From contig NZ_CP081844.1 of assembly GCF_019803445.1 (NCBI RefSeq), positions 508,501 through 572,500 of the forward strand: a DNA stretch of 64,000 nt. The letters are read 5' to 3'. Position numbers and translations under genes: made by a program. This document shows positions 8,698-16,501 of the stretch, piece after piece. Each line of letters starts with the position of its first letter. The first letter of the stretch is position 1. Origin of the DNA: Caenibius sp. WL. GTDB taxonomy: Bacteria; Pseudomonadota; Alphaproteobacteria; Sphingomonadales; Sphingomonadaceae. Under the pieces are notes generated by a model, which was not told the DNA's origin, searched no databases, and was given only the letters and a program-made list of their open reading frames with translations.

Positions 8698-11061
8698 TCA
8701 AAATGTAGTCGAGAGCTCAATGCCATATGTGCGGCCGCGATCGTAAATTGCTGCGAGCCCAGTAACTGGCGCCCCGAACGAATAATATTCTTTGTTCAGC
8801 AGATTTTGGCCATAAGCGGATATACTCACGTCCATACCCGCAAGCGGGATTTTGGAGAGCCCGACGCGTCCATCAATCAGCCAGTAAGGTTTGGTTGTGG
8901 CCCGCTCTTCCATGATCGGATTGGCAATCGGGGTTGCGACAAGTTTGGAGCTCGAACGCCAACGGGCATCGATTTTGGCGAACGGGCGGCTGCCGTTTGC
9001 GAACTCGGGCGCCTCGTATTGCATAGATGCACGAGCAGTCCATTTCGAAAAATACGCGGGTCGAGCCGTTGCGGCAACGTCCACACCATTGAGCACGAAT
9101 TTCTTGTAGTTGAAGTCCGAGTAACCAAGGCTGCCACTCAAGGTCAGCCCCTTGGTTGGCATGGCATCGATTTCAGCCTCGAAACCGGAAATGTTAGCCT
9201 TGCCTGCATTGTTGAACGAGACGACACCATTCACAAAATTAGATGTTTGTAAATCTTTGTATTTCATATGGAAAATGGCGATATTTGCCCGAAATCGATT
9301 ATTGAAAAGCTGGGTTTTCAAACCACCTTCGAACGCAAGCAGGCTTTCAGGGCCATAAGGAATCGCGTTCATAATCCCGCCGGATACATAACCGGTGGAA
9401 ACCTTGCCGTATGCCATGATTCCCGCTGTCGGGCGCCATGTGCCGATTACGGTATAATTGAGCTTCTTGTATTTCGATTTGTAACTGCCGGGTTTGAGAA
9501 CCCCACCTTGCAGACCAGAAACTTCATATAGGTTCGTACGCCGATGGTCGATCGTATAACGTAACCCTCCGGTCAGGTCGAAGGTATCTGTAACATGATA
9601 TGTTAGCTGTCCGTAAGCTGCCAAGGACGCGTTGATCGTGGTTGAGCGGGTGGTTCCGCTGCCGAAGCGTGCGTCGAGCTGACCAGGGATGACCATGCCG
9701 TTTGTAACGGGCTGAAAAACACCAGCTATCCCAGTTTCAGGGGCTCGCTCATGAAAATAGAAACCGCCCATTACCAGATCATAGTCATTGTTGGTGACCT
9801 GTAGCTGGAGCTCTTGCGAGAATTGCCGCTGCTTACTTTTTCTGGCCGTAAGCAGCGAAAACAAGCTGTCATTGAGGCCGACCGGCGCTTGAGGAATGCC
9901 TGCGAGATTACCCGAAAGGAGCATCCCCAATTGTGCAGCGGAGAAGCGAATACCTCCGGTTGCCGCCATGTCGTATATGTAGGGGTGCTGCTGCATTTTC
10001 CGGAAGGCGGTGATGCTTTTGAGCTTCACGTCATCGCTGATAGCCCAGGTTGCCGTTAGGCTATGCCCTTGAACTTCTACACGTTCCGTGCTCGACGCAT
10101 TGGCAACAGCGTTTAACCGACGCACACTGAGATTGGTGATGCCTCCAGTGATCGGTTGAAAGCCAAGGATTCCACTGTGAATTGTACCTGCGGTGCCCGG
10201 CAGCGTTCCAAGAAGCTGGGAAGCCCTGCCAACGGAGCGCAAGTCGGTATAGTCAAAGCGGTAGTCGAATGTGAGGCCGTCATCGGGAGAAAACCTAGCG
10301 GCGAATTGAGCAGCATCGGTGTTCCGTCCGCCAAACTTATCGCCAAAGCGCAGAGTTCCGAATGACGATGAGCGCCGTGAGAGGTCGATACTTCGGCCCG
10401 CTAACAGATTTTTGGTATCGCCATCAATTTCATCATGAAGATAAGCAAGCTTGAAGCTGAGCGGTCCCAGTGACGGAAGGTTAAGTACAGTTCGGATGCG
10501 TAAGGCGTTATCGTTGCCATAGGAAAGGCTCTGCTTAACGCCAAATTCACCGGTGGGCGGTGCCGTAATGAGGCTGACCGCCCCGGCGGTTGCATTCCTG
10601 CCGAATAGCGTTCCTTGCGGCCCACGCAGAACTTCAACACGCTCGATGTCGGCCAGATCGAACACAGCCCCAACAGTGCGCCCTACATAGACCCCATCAA
10701 GGTACAGCCCGACTTTGGGATCGACTGCGTTGTTGGCCGTGCCCGAAGAAATACCGCGAATATTGATTGTAGGCGTGGATTGCAAACCTTGTGTCGTCAC
10801 CTGAAAATTGGGAGCATAGCCAGAAAGATTGCGAACATTGGCCACACGAGCGCTACCAAGTTCGTCGGCATTGAATGCGGTTACGGCCACCGGCACGTGT
10901 TGTAGGCTTTCTTCCCGTCGTTGAGCGGTCACCACAATTTCGTTCAGACCACCTTGTTGATCAGAGGAAGGCGCATGTGTTGCATCCTGGGCGTAGGTCG
11001 GAGTCACGCAAATTGCTAAAAGCCCCATACAATAAATAATATGTTTCAAGACATTCCCCAT
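8698..11061 (-). CDS. TonB-dependent outer-membrane receptor (island copy)
   Basis: A 787-residue receptor with a signal peptide (about 1-25, ...TPTYAQ). The TonB box region reads NEIVVTAQRREESLQHVPVA, and the plug domain carries VEVLRGPQGTLFGRNATAGA. A 22-strand barrel should follow, ending in the terminal Phe (ELSTTF) typical of outer-membrane proteins. This sphingomonad subgroup usually imports organic substrates (aromatics, steroids, glycans) rather than siderophores. It is followed 3' by a hairpin and preceded, 22 bp upstream on the same strand, by the exported esterase. The two plausibly form an operon in which the esterase releases what the receptor imports, or the reverse. Confidence 0.92.
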   Translation of the reverse strand: MGNVLKHIIYCMGLLAICVTPTYAQDATHAPSSDQQGGLNEIVVTAQRREESLQHVPVAVTAFNADELGSARVANVRNLSGYAPNFQVTTQGLQSTPTINIRGISSGTANNAVDPKVGLYLDGVYVGRTVGAVFDLADIERVEVLRGPQGTLFGRNATAGAVSLITAPPTGEFGVKQSLSYGNDNALRIRTVLNLPSLGPLSFKLAYLHDEIDGDTKNLLAGRSIDLSRRSSSFGTLRFGDKFGGRNTDAAQFAARFSPDDGLTFDYRFDYTDLRSVGRASQLLGTLPGTAGTIHSGILGFQPITGGITNLSVRRLNAVANASSTERVEVQGHSLTATWAISDDVKLKSITAFRKMQQHPYIYDMAATGGIRFSAAQLGMLLSGNLAGIPQAPVGLNDSLFSLLTARKSKQRQFSQELQLQVTNNDYDLVMGGFYFHERAPETGIAGVFQPVTNGMVIPGQLDARFGSGTTRSTTINASLAAYGQLTYHVTDTFDLTGGLRYTIDHRRTNLYEVSGLQGGVLKPGSYKSKYKKLNYTVIGTWRPTAGIMAYGKVSTGYVSGGIMNAIPYGPESLLAFEGGLKTQLFNNRFRANIAIFHMKYKDLQTSNFVNGVVSFNNAGKANISGFEAEIDAMPTKGLTLSGSLGYSDFNYKKFVLNGVDVAATARPAYFSKWTARASMQYEAPEFANGSRPFAKIDARWRSSSKLVATPIANPIMEERATTKPYWLIDGRVGLSKIPLAGMDVSISAYGQNLLNKEYYSFGAPVTGLAAIYDRGRTYGIELSTTF

Positions 11062-11083
11062 TCGTTAGTTTTTATTTTAAGAT

Positions 11084-12154
11084 CTACCGCCATTGCTCAT
11101 CAAGGAACCGCTCGATTTCGGTGCCGACTTCACGATCCTCCGGTGCCAGAGCTGTAGGAGGACCAAACGATCCGTGGGACATGCCTTCCCAAATGTTGAG
11201 TTCGGCTTCCACGCCTGCGCGGCGTAATGCACGATGCATTGCGATGCTGTCAGACAGCAAAATCTCGCGCCCGCCGGCCTTCAAAAATGTGCGCGGGAAG
11301 CCTTTGCTGAAATCAGCAAACACAGGTGACAGGTATGGCGAACGGAGATCGGCACCTGCCGCATAAAGATCGATCAGGGACGAGATACTGCTGCCCAGGG
11401 CCAAATCGAGCCCATCATTGACAGTGTGGCTGTCTCCTGAACGGGTAAGGTCAAAGGCAGAGGAGAGAAATACCGCCATTGCTGGCATGGGAAGCCCGGC
11501 GTCCCGAGCCTTGAGCACCATTGATGCGGCTATATTTCCGCCTGCTGACTCCCCTTGAACCGCAATATTTTGCGGTGCATTTGTTTTGAGCAGCGCTCGG
11601 TAGACCGCAAGACTGTCATCGACTGCGGTCGGGTACGGAAAATCGGGTGGAACCCGATAGTTGACCGAATAGACAGTGCATCCGCAGCGCGTTGCAATCT
11701 GGCCCGCCATGACTTCCGCATAATTGCCGTCGGCCAGCATTGCAAAACCACCACCATGGATGTGCAGGATAATGCGATTTTTGCGATTCTTCCGGGGGTG
11801 ATTGGGAGTTCCGACGTAAACAGGAACCCCCGCGATCGATTGCTTCTCTATGCGCGCTGCTATCTGCGTGCGCATACCCTGCAACATAGGTGCATATGCA
11901 GCATCAGATGCGGCGATAGCGCGTTTCCAAGCCTCTTTGTCTTGGATGGATGTCGGGAGACTCGATTGCACCGGGCGGTTTGCGAGAATAGCTGCGCCGC
12001 GCGCAACGCCGCTTTGTGCCTCGGGACTGGTGAGCTTTGGCGCCGGAATTGATCGTGCGCGAAGTTCGATCGTTCCGTCTGACGCAGACAAGGGCTGAAC
12101 AGCGATCAGTCCACAGCAGAATACAATTTTATGTAAGCGCTTATAAAAACGCAT
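11084..12154 (-). CDS. Exported alpha/beta-hydrolase, hormone-sensitive-lipase (family IV) esterase
   Basis: A 356-residue protein. The oxyanion motif HIHGGGFAML and nucleophile motif VQGESAGGNIAAS (GESAG) are typical of HSL-type esterases, with the catalytic His in WEGMSHGSFGP near the C-terminus. The N-terminus KRLHKIVFCCGLIAVQPLSA looks like a signal peptide. I placed the start at 12154, directly after a GGGAGAG site; an open frame continues to 12529 but runs into the divergent TetR gene. It should hydrolyse small acyl esters outside the cytoplasm. Location between the TonB receptor and the TetR gene marks it as part of one regulated uptake module. Confidence 0.87.
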   Translation of the reverse strand: MRFYKRLHKIVFCCGLIAVQPLSASDGTIELRARSIPAPKLTSPEAQSGVARGAAILANRPVQSSLPTSIQDKEAWKRAIAASDAAYAPMLQGMRTQIAARIEKQSIAGVPVYVGTPNHPRKNRKNRIILHIHGGGFAMLADGNYAEVMAGQIATRCGCTVYSVNYRVPPDFPYPTAVDDSLAVYRALLKTNAPQNIAVQGESAGGNIAASMVLKARDAGLPMPAMAVFLSSAFDLTRSGDSHTVNDGLDLALGSSISSLIDLYAAGADLRSPYLSPVFADFSKGFPRTFLKAGGREILLSDSIAMHRALRRAGVEAELNIWEGMSHGSFGPPTALAPEDREVGTEIERFLDEQWR

Positions 12155-12216
12155 TTTAGCTCTCTCCCATGTCCACTTGGATCTTATGCCAACCAGTTTT
12201 GGTCCGCGGCATTTAA

Positions 12217-12244
12217 TTAATAGACCGGTCGGACGGTAAATTAA
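12217..12244. promoter_or_regulatory. 28-bp palindromic operator candidate between esterase and tetR
   Basis: The sequence is symmetrical in the form TTAAT-N2-ACCG-N6-CGGT-N2-ATTAA, centred at 12230/12231. It lies 63 bp upstream of the esterase start and 136 bp upstream of the divergent TetR start. Size and symmetry fit a TetR dimer site, so the neighbouring regulator is the likely binder (inference). Confidence 0.65.
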
Positions 12245-12379
12245 CAATTGGTATGCGTCAAGCGTAGGCGTTTGCAAATGCAACATATGTTGCCGATGCT
12301 GGTTTGGATCGGGCATCGGGTCACTTGCGCAGTCGCTTGACCATCGGCTAGAGCGCATTGCTGGAAGACGGAGGCTTTT

Positions 12380-12973
12380 TTGGCTAGGCCACAAGCTGCT
12401 GACTATGACGACAGGCGCGAAGCAATCTTGCGCAAAGCTGCGCAAATGTATGCGTCTGCCGGGTTTCTGGGAACGTCGATTGCGGACCTCGCTGCCGCAT
12501 GTGACACATCCAAGGCTTTGATATATCATTATTTTTCATCGAAAGATGAAATATTGTATGAAATCATGGACAGCCACATCAGTGCGCTTCTGCATATTGT
12601 CGATAATATCGAAAGCCGATCGAACGATCGACCTGAGCAGCAGTTGGAGGAGCTGACACGCAGGTTCGTGGAATTGTACGTGGATGCTTCGGCATATCAC
12701 AAAGTGCTTGCAAGTGACCTAGACAAGCTTTCTATTGAGCGTCGTTCCTTGATAATCACCGGCGAGCGAACCTTGATTGCCACGGTTGAAACCATGGTTC
12801 GTACATTGTCGCCAGTGCTCGACGCCAAGCCTGGACAGGTCCGGGCGGCAACTATGCTCTATTTTGGAATGATCAACTGGATGCATACGTGGTTCAGGGC
12901 GGACGGTCCGTTGGACAGTCAGGATGTGGTCAACCTTGTTATGCAGATCTTTTTGCAGGGGTTGCCAAAGTAA
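12380..12973 (+). CDS. TetR-family transcriptional regulator (island)
   Basis: A 197-residue regulator. The N-terminal helix-turn-helix is visible in GTSIADLAAACDTSKALIYH followed by YFSSKDEILYEIM. The remaining 140 residues are the ligand-binding TetR_C region. The start is a TTG at 12380 with GGAGG six bases upstream; no ATG fits. It is transcribed away from the esterase-receptor genes, the usual arrangement for a local repressor. The palindrome at 12217-12244 is its probable operator. The inducer is presumably the ester or its product, which is unknown. Confidence 0.88.
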   Translation: MARPQAADYDDRREAILRKAAQMYASAGFLGTSIADLAAACDTSKALIYHYFSSKDEILYEIMDSHISALLHIVDNIESRSNDRPEQQLEELTRRFVELYVDASAYHKVLASDLDKLSIERRSLIITGERTLIATVETMVRTLSPVLDAKPGQVRAATMLYFGMINWMHTWFRADGPLDSQDVVNLVMQIFLQGLPK

Positions 12974-13406
12974 ATCTGAACAATGCTGTCAGAAGGATGC
13001 ATACGCAGGGCCGTGATGATAGCATTGTGCGATGGGCAAACTGCATAATCCATTCCGATATTTCCGTTTTTCACCAGAGATCATCCGCTTCATGGCAGTG
13101 ATGTACGTGTGGTTTCCACTGTCGCTGCAGGGCATGGAAGATTTGCGACCTAATGCTGGTCGGCGGAAGTTGTTCGTAGTTACAGTTCCGTTCGGTGAGG
13201 ATGGCGGAGAGGATCGGTGCTACGCTCACTCGCTGTCTGTTCATTAGAATGTGACACCATCATCGATGAGGTAATCTTCGCCGTCCGTTTGGGTTACAAG
13301 AATAGCAGGTTAATGTTCACAAAACATTCACATAAGAATTTTCTGTTTATTATATCCCTGTAAAACATATAGAAAAAATATCACGCTTTGCCCTCAGAGG
13401 GGCAGG

Positions 13407-13438
13407 GGTCACAGGTTCGAATCCTGTCGGGCGCGCCA
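13407..13438 (+). repeat. attR: right attachment repeat of the genomic island
   Basis: A 32-bp copy of the tRNA-Arg 3' end (GGTCACAGGTTCGAATCC... to CGCGCCA) with one mismatch to the left copy. Weaker similarity continues upstream to about 13390 (CCCTC...GGCAG). The upstream half of a tRNA is missing and the anticodon arm does not fold, so this is a remnant and not a functional tRNA. Confidence 0.85.
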
Positions 13439-13778
13439 TCTCCACCAAATGAGAAAGCCGGCGGTGTGGTTTCGGCTGCACCCTATACGCGTTTTGTGTG
13501 AGCGCTGTTTTGGATGTGAAGGGTGGGTAAGCGATTGAAACCGTTCTGGTCCTTATTCACAGTGTCCCTTGATGGTGAGGCAGAATTTTCGCTGCGCTTC
13601 TCAAAGAAAGCTGTTTTGGTCCATTTGCCTATGCGGACCACCGCCGATCGCCGAATATTCTTGTCGGTTGAGGTGAGGGGAAGCCTATCTTGCTGTAATC
13701 AAATATATTTGCCTGAGGCATTTTGAATTTCCCTACCCGTCCCAATCTTTGTCGGCCATCCGGGCCATGCGGCGCGGG

Positions 13779-13795
13779 TTTTGCGATACGCAAAA
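13779..13795. promoter_or_regulatory. Palindrome TTTTGCG-ATA-CGCAAAA upstream of tpsB
   Basis: Perfect 7-bp arms around a 3-bp centre, located about 200 bp before the start of the two-partner-secretion transporter gene. A near-identical palindrome lies immediately after that gene (15691-15708). It is a candidate operator or small repeat element; the binder is unknown. Confidence 0.55.
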
Positions 13796-13993
13796 CGGAA
13801 AATCCGATGATCGCTGCTCTTGGCGGTCGATATCATAAGCCGGTGCGTGGTGGGCCGGTTGCTGCCAGATTGGCTCTATCTTCCCGTGCAATGCCTCAGC
13901 GCCTGCCTACGATCCCTGATGATACTGCGTAATGAGCGCAGCCAAGGGGATCGTGAGGGCGGAGTGACCAGACAAACCGGAGAGCGGAGCGCG

Positions 13994-15682
13994 ATGGGAC
14001 GCACGGCCCGGCAGATCGTGCGCGAACGGCCCTCGCTTCTTTTCCTGGGCTGCCTCTTGCTTCACGCCGTCCTGCCCGGTGAAGTGCGGGCGCAGGATAT
14101 AGGCCCGGCCCCGACAATCGACCGCGATCGGATTGACCGGCAAGAACCTGGTTTGCCCCGTCCCGCGCGTCCGGTGGAAACGCCGCAGCCCGCCGTAACC
14201 GTTACCCCCGGGGCCGAGGCGCAGGCCGCCACGGCCATACAAACCAGGTTGACGCGCGTGCATTATGATGGCGCGACGCTGCCCGTTGTTATGCTCGACG
14301 CTGCGACCGCACCTTTTCTCGGTCAGCCGTTGACGCGCGAAACGTTGCAGAGCGTCGCCAACGCTGTCAGCGCAACCTATGCGAAAAGCGATATCGCTTT
14401 TTACTCGGTGGCGATCCTGCCGCAGGTGCCCAGCGGGGGCGCGTTGCGCGTCAGCATCGTGGAGGGGCGGATCAGCGAATACACGCTGGTCAATAAGAGC
14501 CCGAGCATGCCGGACCGGTTGATCGATGCCCAGGTGCGCCGCCTGATGCGCGACAAACCAGTGCACAAGAGCACGCTCGAACGCACATTGTCGTTGCTGC
14601 GCGATATTCCGGGGCAGACGGTAGAGGCCGGGTTGAAGCGGACCGCTCGCCCCGATGAACTGGCGCTCGATCTGAACGTGAAGCGCAAGCAAGTCGAAAT
14701 AACGCTCAACATCAACAACAACGGTGTGACCAATGTCACGCGCGGGGTGCAGGCGCAACTCGGCGTGACTGTGAACGGGTTGCTGCGCGAAGGCGACAGC
14801 ACGCGCCTGTCCGCCTATCTGCCCTTCACGCCAAGCCGCTATCAGTTCTATTCGGCGGGCCACAGTACGCCGCTCGACTCCAACGGGACACAGTTGAGCA
14901 TCAACGGGGCCTATGTCCGCACGCAGACGCGCGATGGGATCAAGGGGGATGCCCGTCAGATCGGTGTCGCGATCACGCATCCGTTGATCCGTTCCTATCG
15001 CCGCAATCTGATGCTGAGCCTGTCGCTCGACGGGACGAACAGCGAAAATTACTATCTCGATACGGCTTTCGGCGGTTTCCGCACGCGGGCGCTGCGTGCC
15101 GGGGGTTCGTGGTCTTCGATCGATAAGACCGGCGGCTATGCTGTTTCGGCGGTGATCAGCCAAGGGCTGGACGCGCTGGGCGCGCGTGAGATTCCCGGAT
15201 TTTCGGAGGCTGGATTCAGAAAAGTCAACCTTCAGTTGACAGCGGTTAAAGAACTGGGAAAGAAATTCTCTGTAAAAGCGACAAGTCGTGCACAGTATTC
15301 ACGCGATATGCTACCTACTACCGAAAGATTTTCTCTTGGTGGCGAGGGGGCGGGCCTTGCGTTTAACCTGGGGACGATCACGGCCGAAAGCGCGCTTGCC
15401 GGCGGTGTCGAGTTGTCGTGGCAAATGCTTGGAGCGCGAAGCGGCTCTCGTGGGCTGGCGCTCTTCGCTTATGCTGATGGGGCCGTGGCGCATGCGGTGG
15501 CCCGTGAACGATACCGCCTGAAGGCCGAGGATTTCTCTCTCGCTTCGGCAGGTGCCGGTGTCAGGATTTCGCCGCTCAAGGGCTGGACGGCCAGCGCGCA
15601 GGTCGCGGTGCCGGTCAAGCGCCCGCTCGACAGCTATAGCGAAAAGGCGCGGTTCTTCTTCAGCATCAGCAAGGTCGGATGA
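13994..15682 (+). CDS. ShlB/FhaC/HecB-family outer-membrane transporter (TpsB)
   Basis: A 562-residue Omp85-superfamily transporter of two-partner secretion. The start MGRTARQIVRERPSLLFLGC follows GGAGAGCGGAGC and gives a signal peptide ending near VRAQ. POTRA-type domains lie at about 85-235 (TRVHYDGATLPVV...). The rest is beta-barrel ending in FFFSISKVG. The conserved barrel loop usually containing VRGF/Y or GRAF reads GGEGAGLAFNLG here, so the conserved arginine is missing. The strand motif ALFAYADGAVAH keeps its Asp. No TpsA exoprotein gene lies beside it within the window. The substrate must be encoded elsewhere, or the protein exports something else. Confidence 0.85.
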   Translation: MGRTARQIVRERPSLLFLGCLLLHAVLPGEVRAQDIGPAPTIDRDRIDRQEPGLPRPARPVETPQPAVTVTPGAEAQAATAIQTRLTRVHYDGATLPVVMLDAATAPFLGQPLTRETLQSVANAVSATYAKSDIAFYSVAILPQVPSGGALRVSIVEGRISEYTLVNKSPSMPDRLIDAQVRRLMRDKPVHKSTLERTLSLLRDIPGQTVEAGLKRTARPDELALDLNVKRKQVEITLNINNNGVTNVTRGVQAQLGVTVNGLLREGDSTRLSAYLPFTPSRYQFYSAGHSTPLDSNGTQLSINGAYVRTQTRDGIKGDARQIGVAITHPLIRSYRRNLMLSLSLDGTNSENYYLDTAFGGFRTRALRAGGSWSSIDKTGGYAVSAVISQGLDALGAREIPGFSEAGFRKVNLQLTAVKELGKKFSVKATSRAQYSRDMLPTTERFSLGGEGAGLAFNLGTITAESALAGGVELSWQMLGARSGSRGLALFAYADGAVAHAVARERYRLKAEDFSLASAGAGVRISPLKGWTASAQVAVPVKRPLDSYSEKARFFFSISKVG

Positions 15683-15690
15683 TGGTGCGT

Positions 15691-15708
15691 TTTTGCGTAT
15701 ACGCAAAA
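15691..15708. promoter_or_regulatory. Perfect 18-bp palindrome TTTTGCGTA-TACGCAAAA
   Basis: It lies 9 bp after the transporter stop codon and 21 bp before the dioxygenase start codon, where it could control the dioxygenase or act as an attenuator hairpin. It repeats the arms of the palindrome at 13779-13795. Confidence 0.6.
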
Positions 15709-15728
15709 CCGGAACGAGCGGTGTTCCT

Positions 15729-16289
15729 ATGAAGAACGTATGGGAGGTCTGGACCGCCGCTCTGACGCCAGCGGAATGCGATGCCATCGTCCAGCGGGCC
15801 GAGCTTTATCCCGAGGCGGAAGCGACGGTTGGCTTCTCCGAAACGCAGCGCAGCGATCTAGGTTATCGCACATCGACGATCCGTTGGCTTGATGCGGATC
15901 GCGAAACCGATATCGTCGGGCGCGTGATGTCGTTCGTGCGGCGATCGAACCGGGCGAATTTTGGCGTCGATATCGTTGCGCCGTTCGATATCCAGTTCAC
16001 CGAATATCGCGCATCGAACAAAGGCCATTACGATTGGCATCAGGATGTGTGGCTGGAATCGCCCCGGCCTTATGACCGGAAATTGTCGGTGGTGGTGCAG
16101 CTTTCCTCGCCGGAAGACTATCAGGGCGGGCAATTCGAATTCTTCGGCCTGCAAAATCCCGGCGATGCGTTCACGCCGAGGGGGAGTTTGCTGATTTTCC
16201 CCTCCTACCTGCAGCATTGCGTGCGGCCGGTGACGGATGGCCACAGGCGAAGCCTGGTCACATGGGTGGAGGGGCCGCGCTGGCGGTGA
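15729..16289 (+). CDS. 2-oxoglutarate/Fe(II)-dependent dioxygenase (prolyl 4-hydroxylase-like)
   Basis: A 186-residue cytosolic enzyme of the P4Hc/2OG-Fe(II) type, which hydroxylates a peptide or small molecule using O2 and 2-oxoglutarate. The iron facial triad is visible as HYDWHQDVW (H-x-D) and QHCVRPV, and the 2-oxoglutarate-binding Arg in HRRSLVTW. Between them QGGQFEFFG and RGSLLIFPSYLQH are typical strands. The start ATG at 15729 lies 46 bp after the transporter gene. The ribosome-binding site is weak. Substrate unknown. A Gly-Pro-rich collagen-like protein encoded 15 kb away is a tempting but unproven target. Confidence 0.85.
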   Translation: MKNVWEVWTAALTPAECDAIVQRAELYPEAEATVGFSETQRSDLGYRTSTIRWLDADRETDIVGRVMSFVRRSNRANFGVDIVAPFDIQFTEYRASNKGHYDWHQDVWLESPRPYDRKLSVVVQLSSPEDYQGGQFEFFGLQNPGDAFTPRGSLLIFPSYLQHCVRPVTDGHRRSLVTWVEGPRWR

Positions 16290-16455
16290 TCCGGTCTGGT
16301 AATGCGGCTCTCGCCGCGTGAACTCTGCGATGACGGAATTCGCTTCGCCCCGGAGCTTGCGCGGTCATCTTGCAAGTACACTATCCTGCTGCGGGTATGT
16401 CCGTCCTTATTGCGCGGTTCTTGCCGCAGGAACTACCAGACTTGGCCGGGCCTCG

Positions 16456-16501
16456 CCCTGTTTGAGCATGAGCCGTTGCTTTGGCGGTGCTCAGAACAGG
16501 G
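16456..16501 (-). terminator. Imperfect hairpin at the end of the receiver/wHTH regulator gene
   Basis: Arms CCCTGTTTGAGCA (16456-16468) and TGCTCAGAACAGGG (16488-16501) are complementary except for one bulge. The hairpin overlaps the stop codon at 16491 and lies in the convergent gap with the dioxygenase gene. No long T-run follows. Confidence 0.4.

Larger units (their letters stand above)
12974..13993. other. Gene-poor stretch spanning the island's right end
   Basis: About 1 kb with no gene I can support. Several short open frames (for example 13032-13247 and 13523-13726) lack ribosome-binding sites and family features. It contains the right attachment repeat (13407-13438), a degraded tRNA-like 3' half from about 13390, and the palindrome at 13779-13795. 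Base composition changes from AT-rich to GC-rich across the repeat, which supports the island boundary. Confidence 0.6.

Noticed and set aside
13032-13247. A 71-codon frame after the island TetR gene
   Set aside because: It has no ribosome-binding site or conserved feature and lies in the decayed right end of the island.
13390-13438. Second tRNA gene at the right end of the island
   Set aside because: Only the T-arm and 3' acceptor side match; the 5' half is absent and no proper anticodon arm folds, so it is an attachment remnant.
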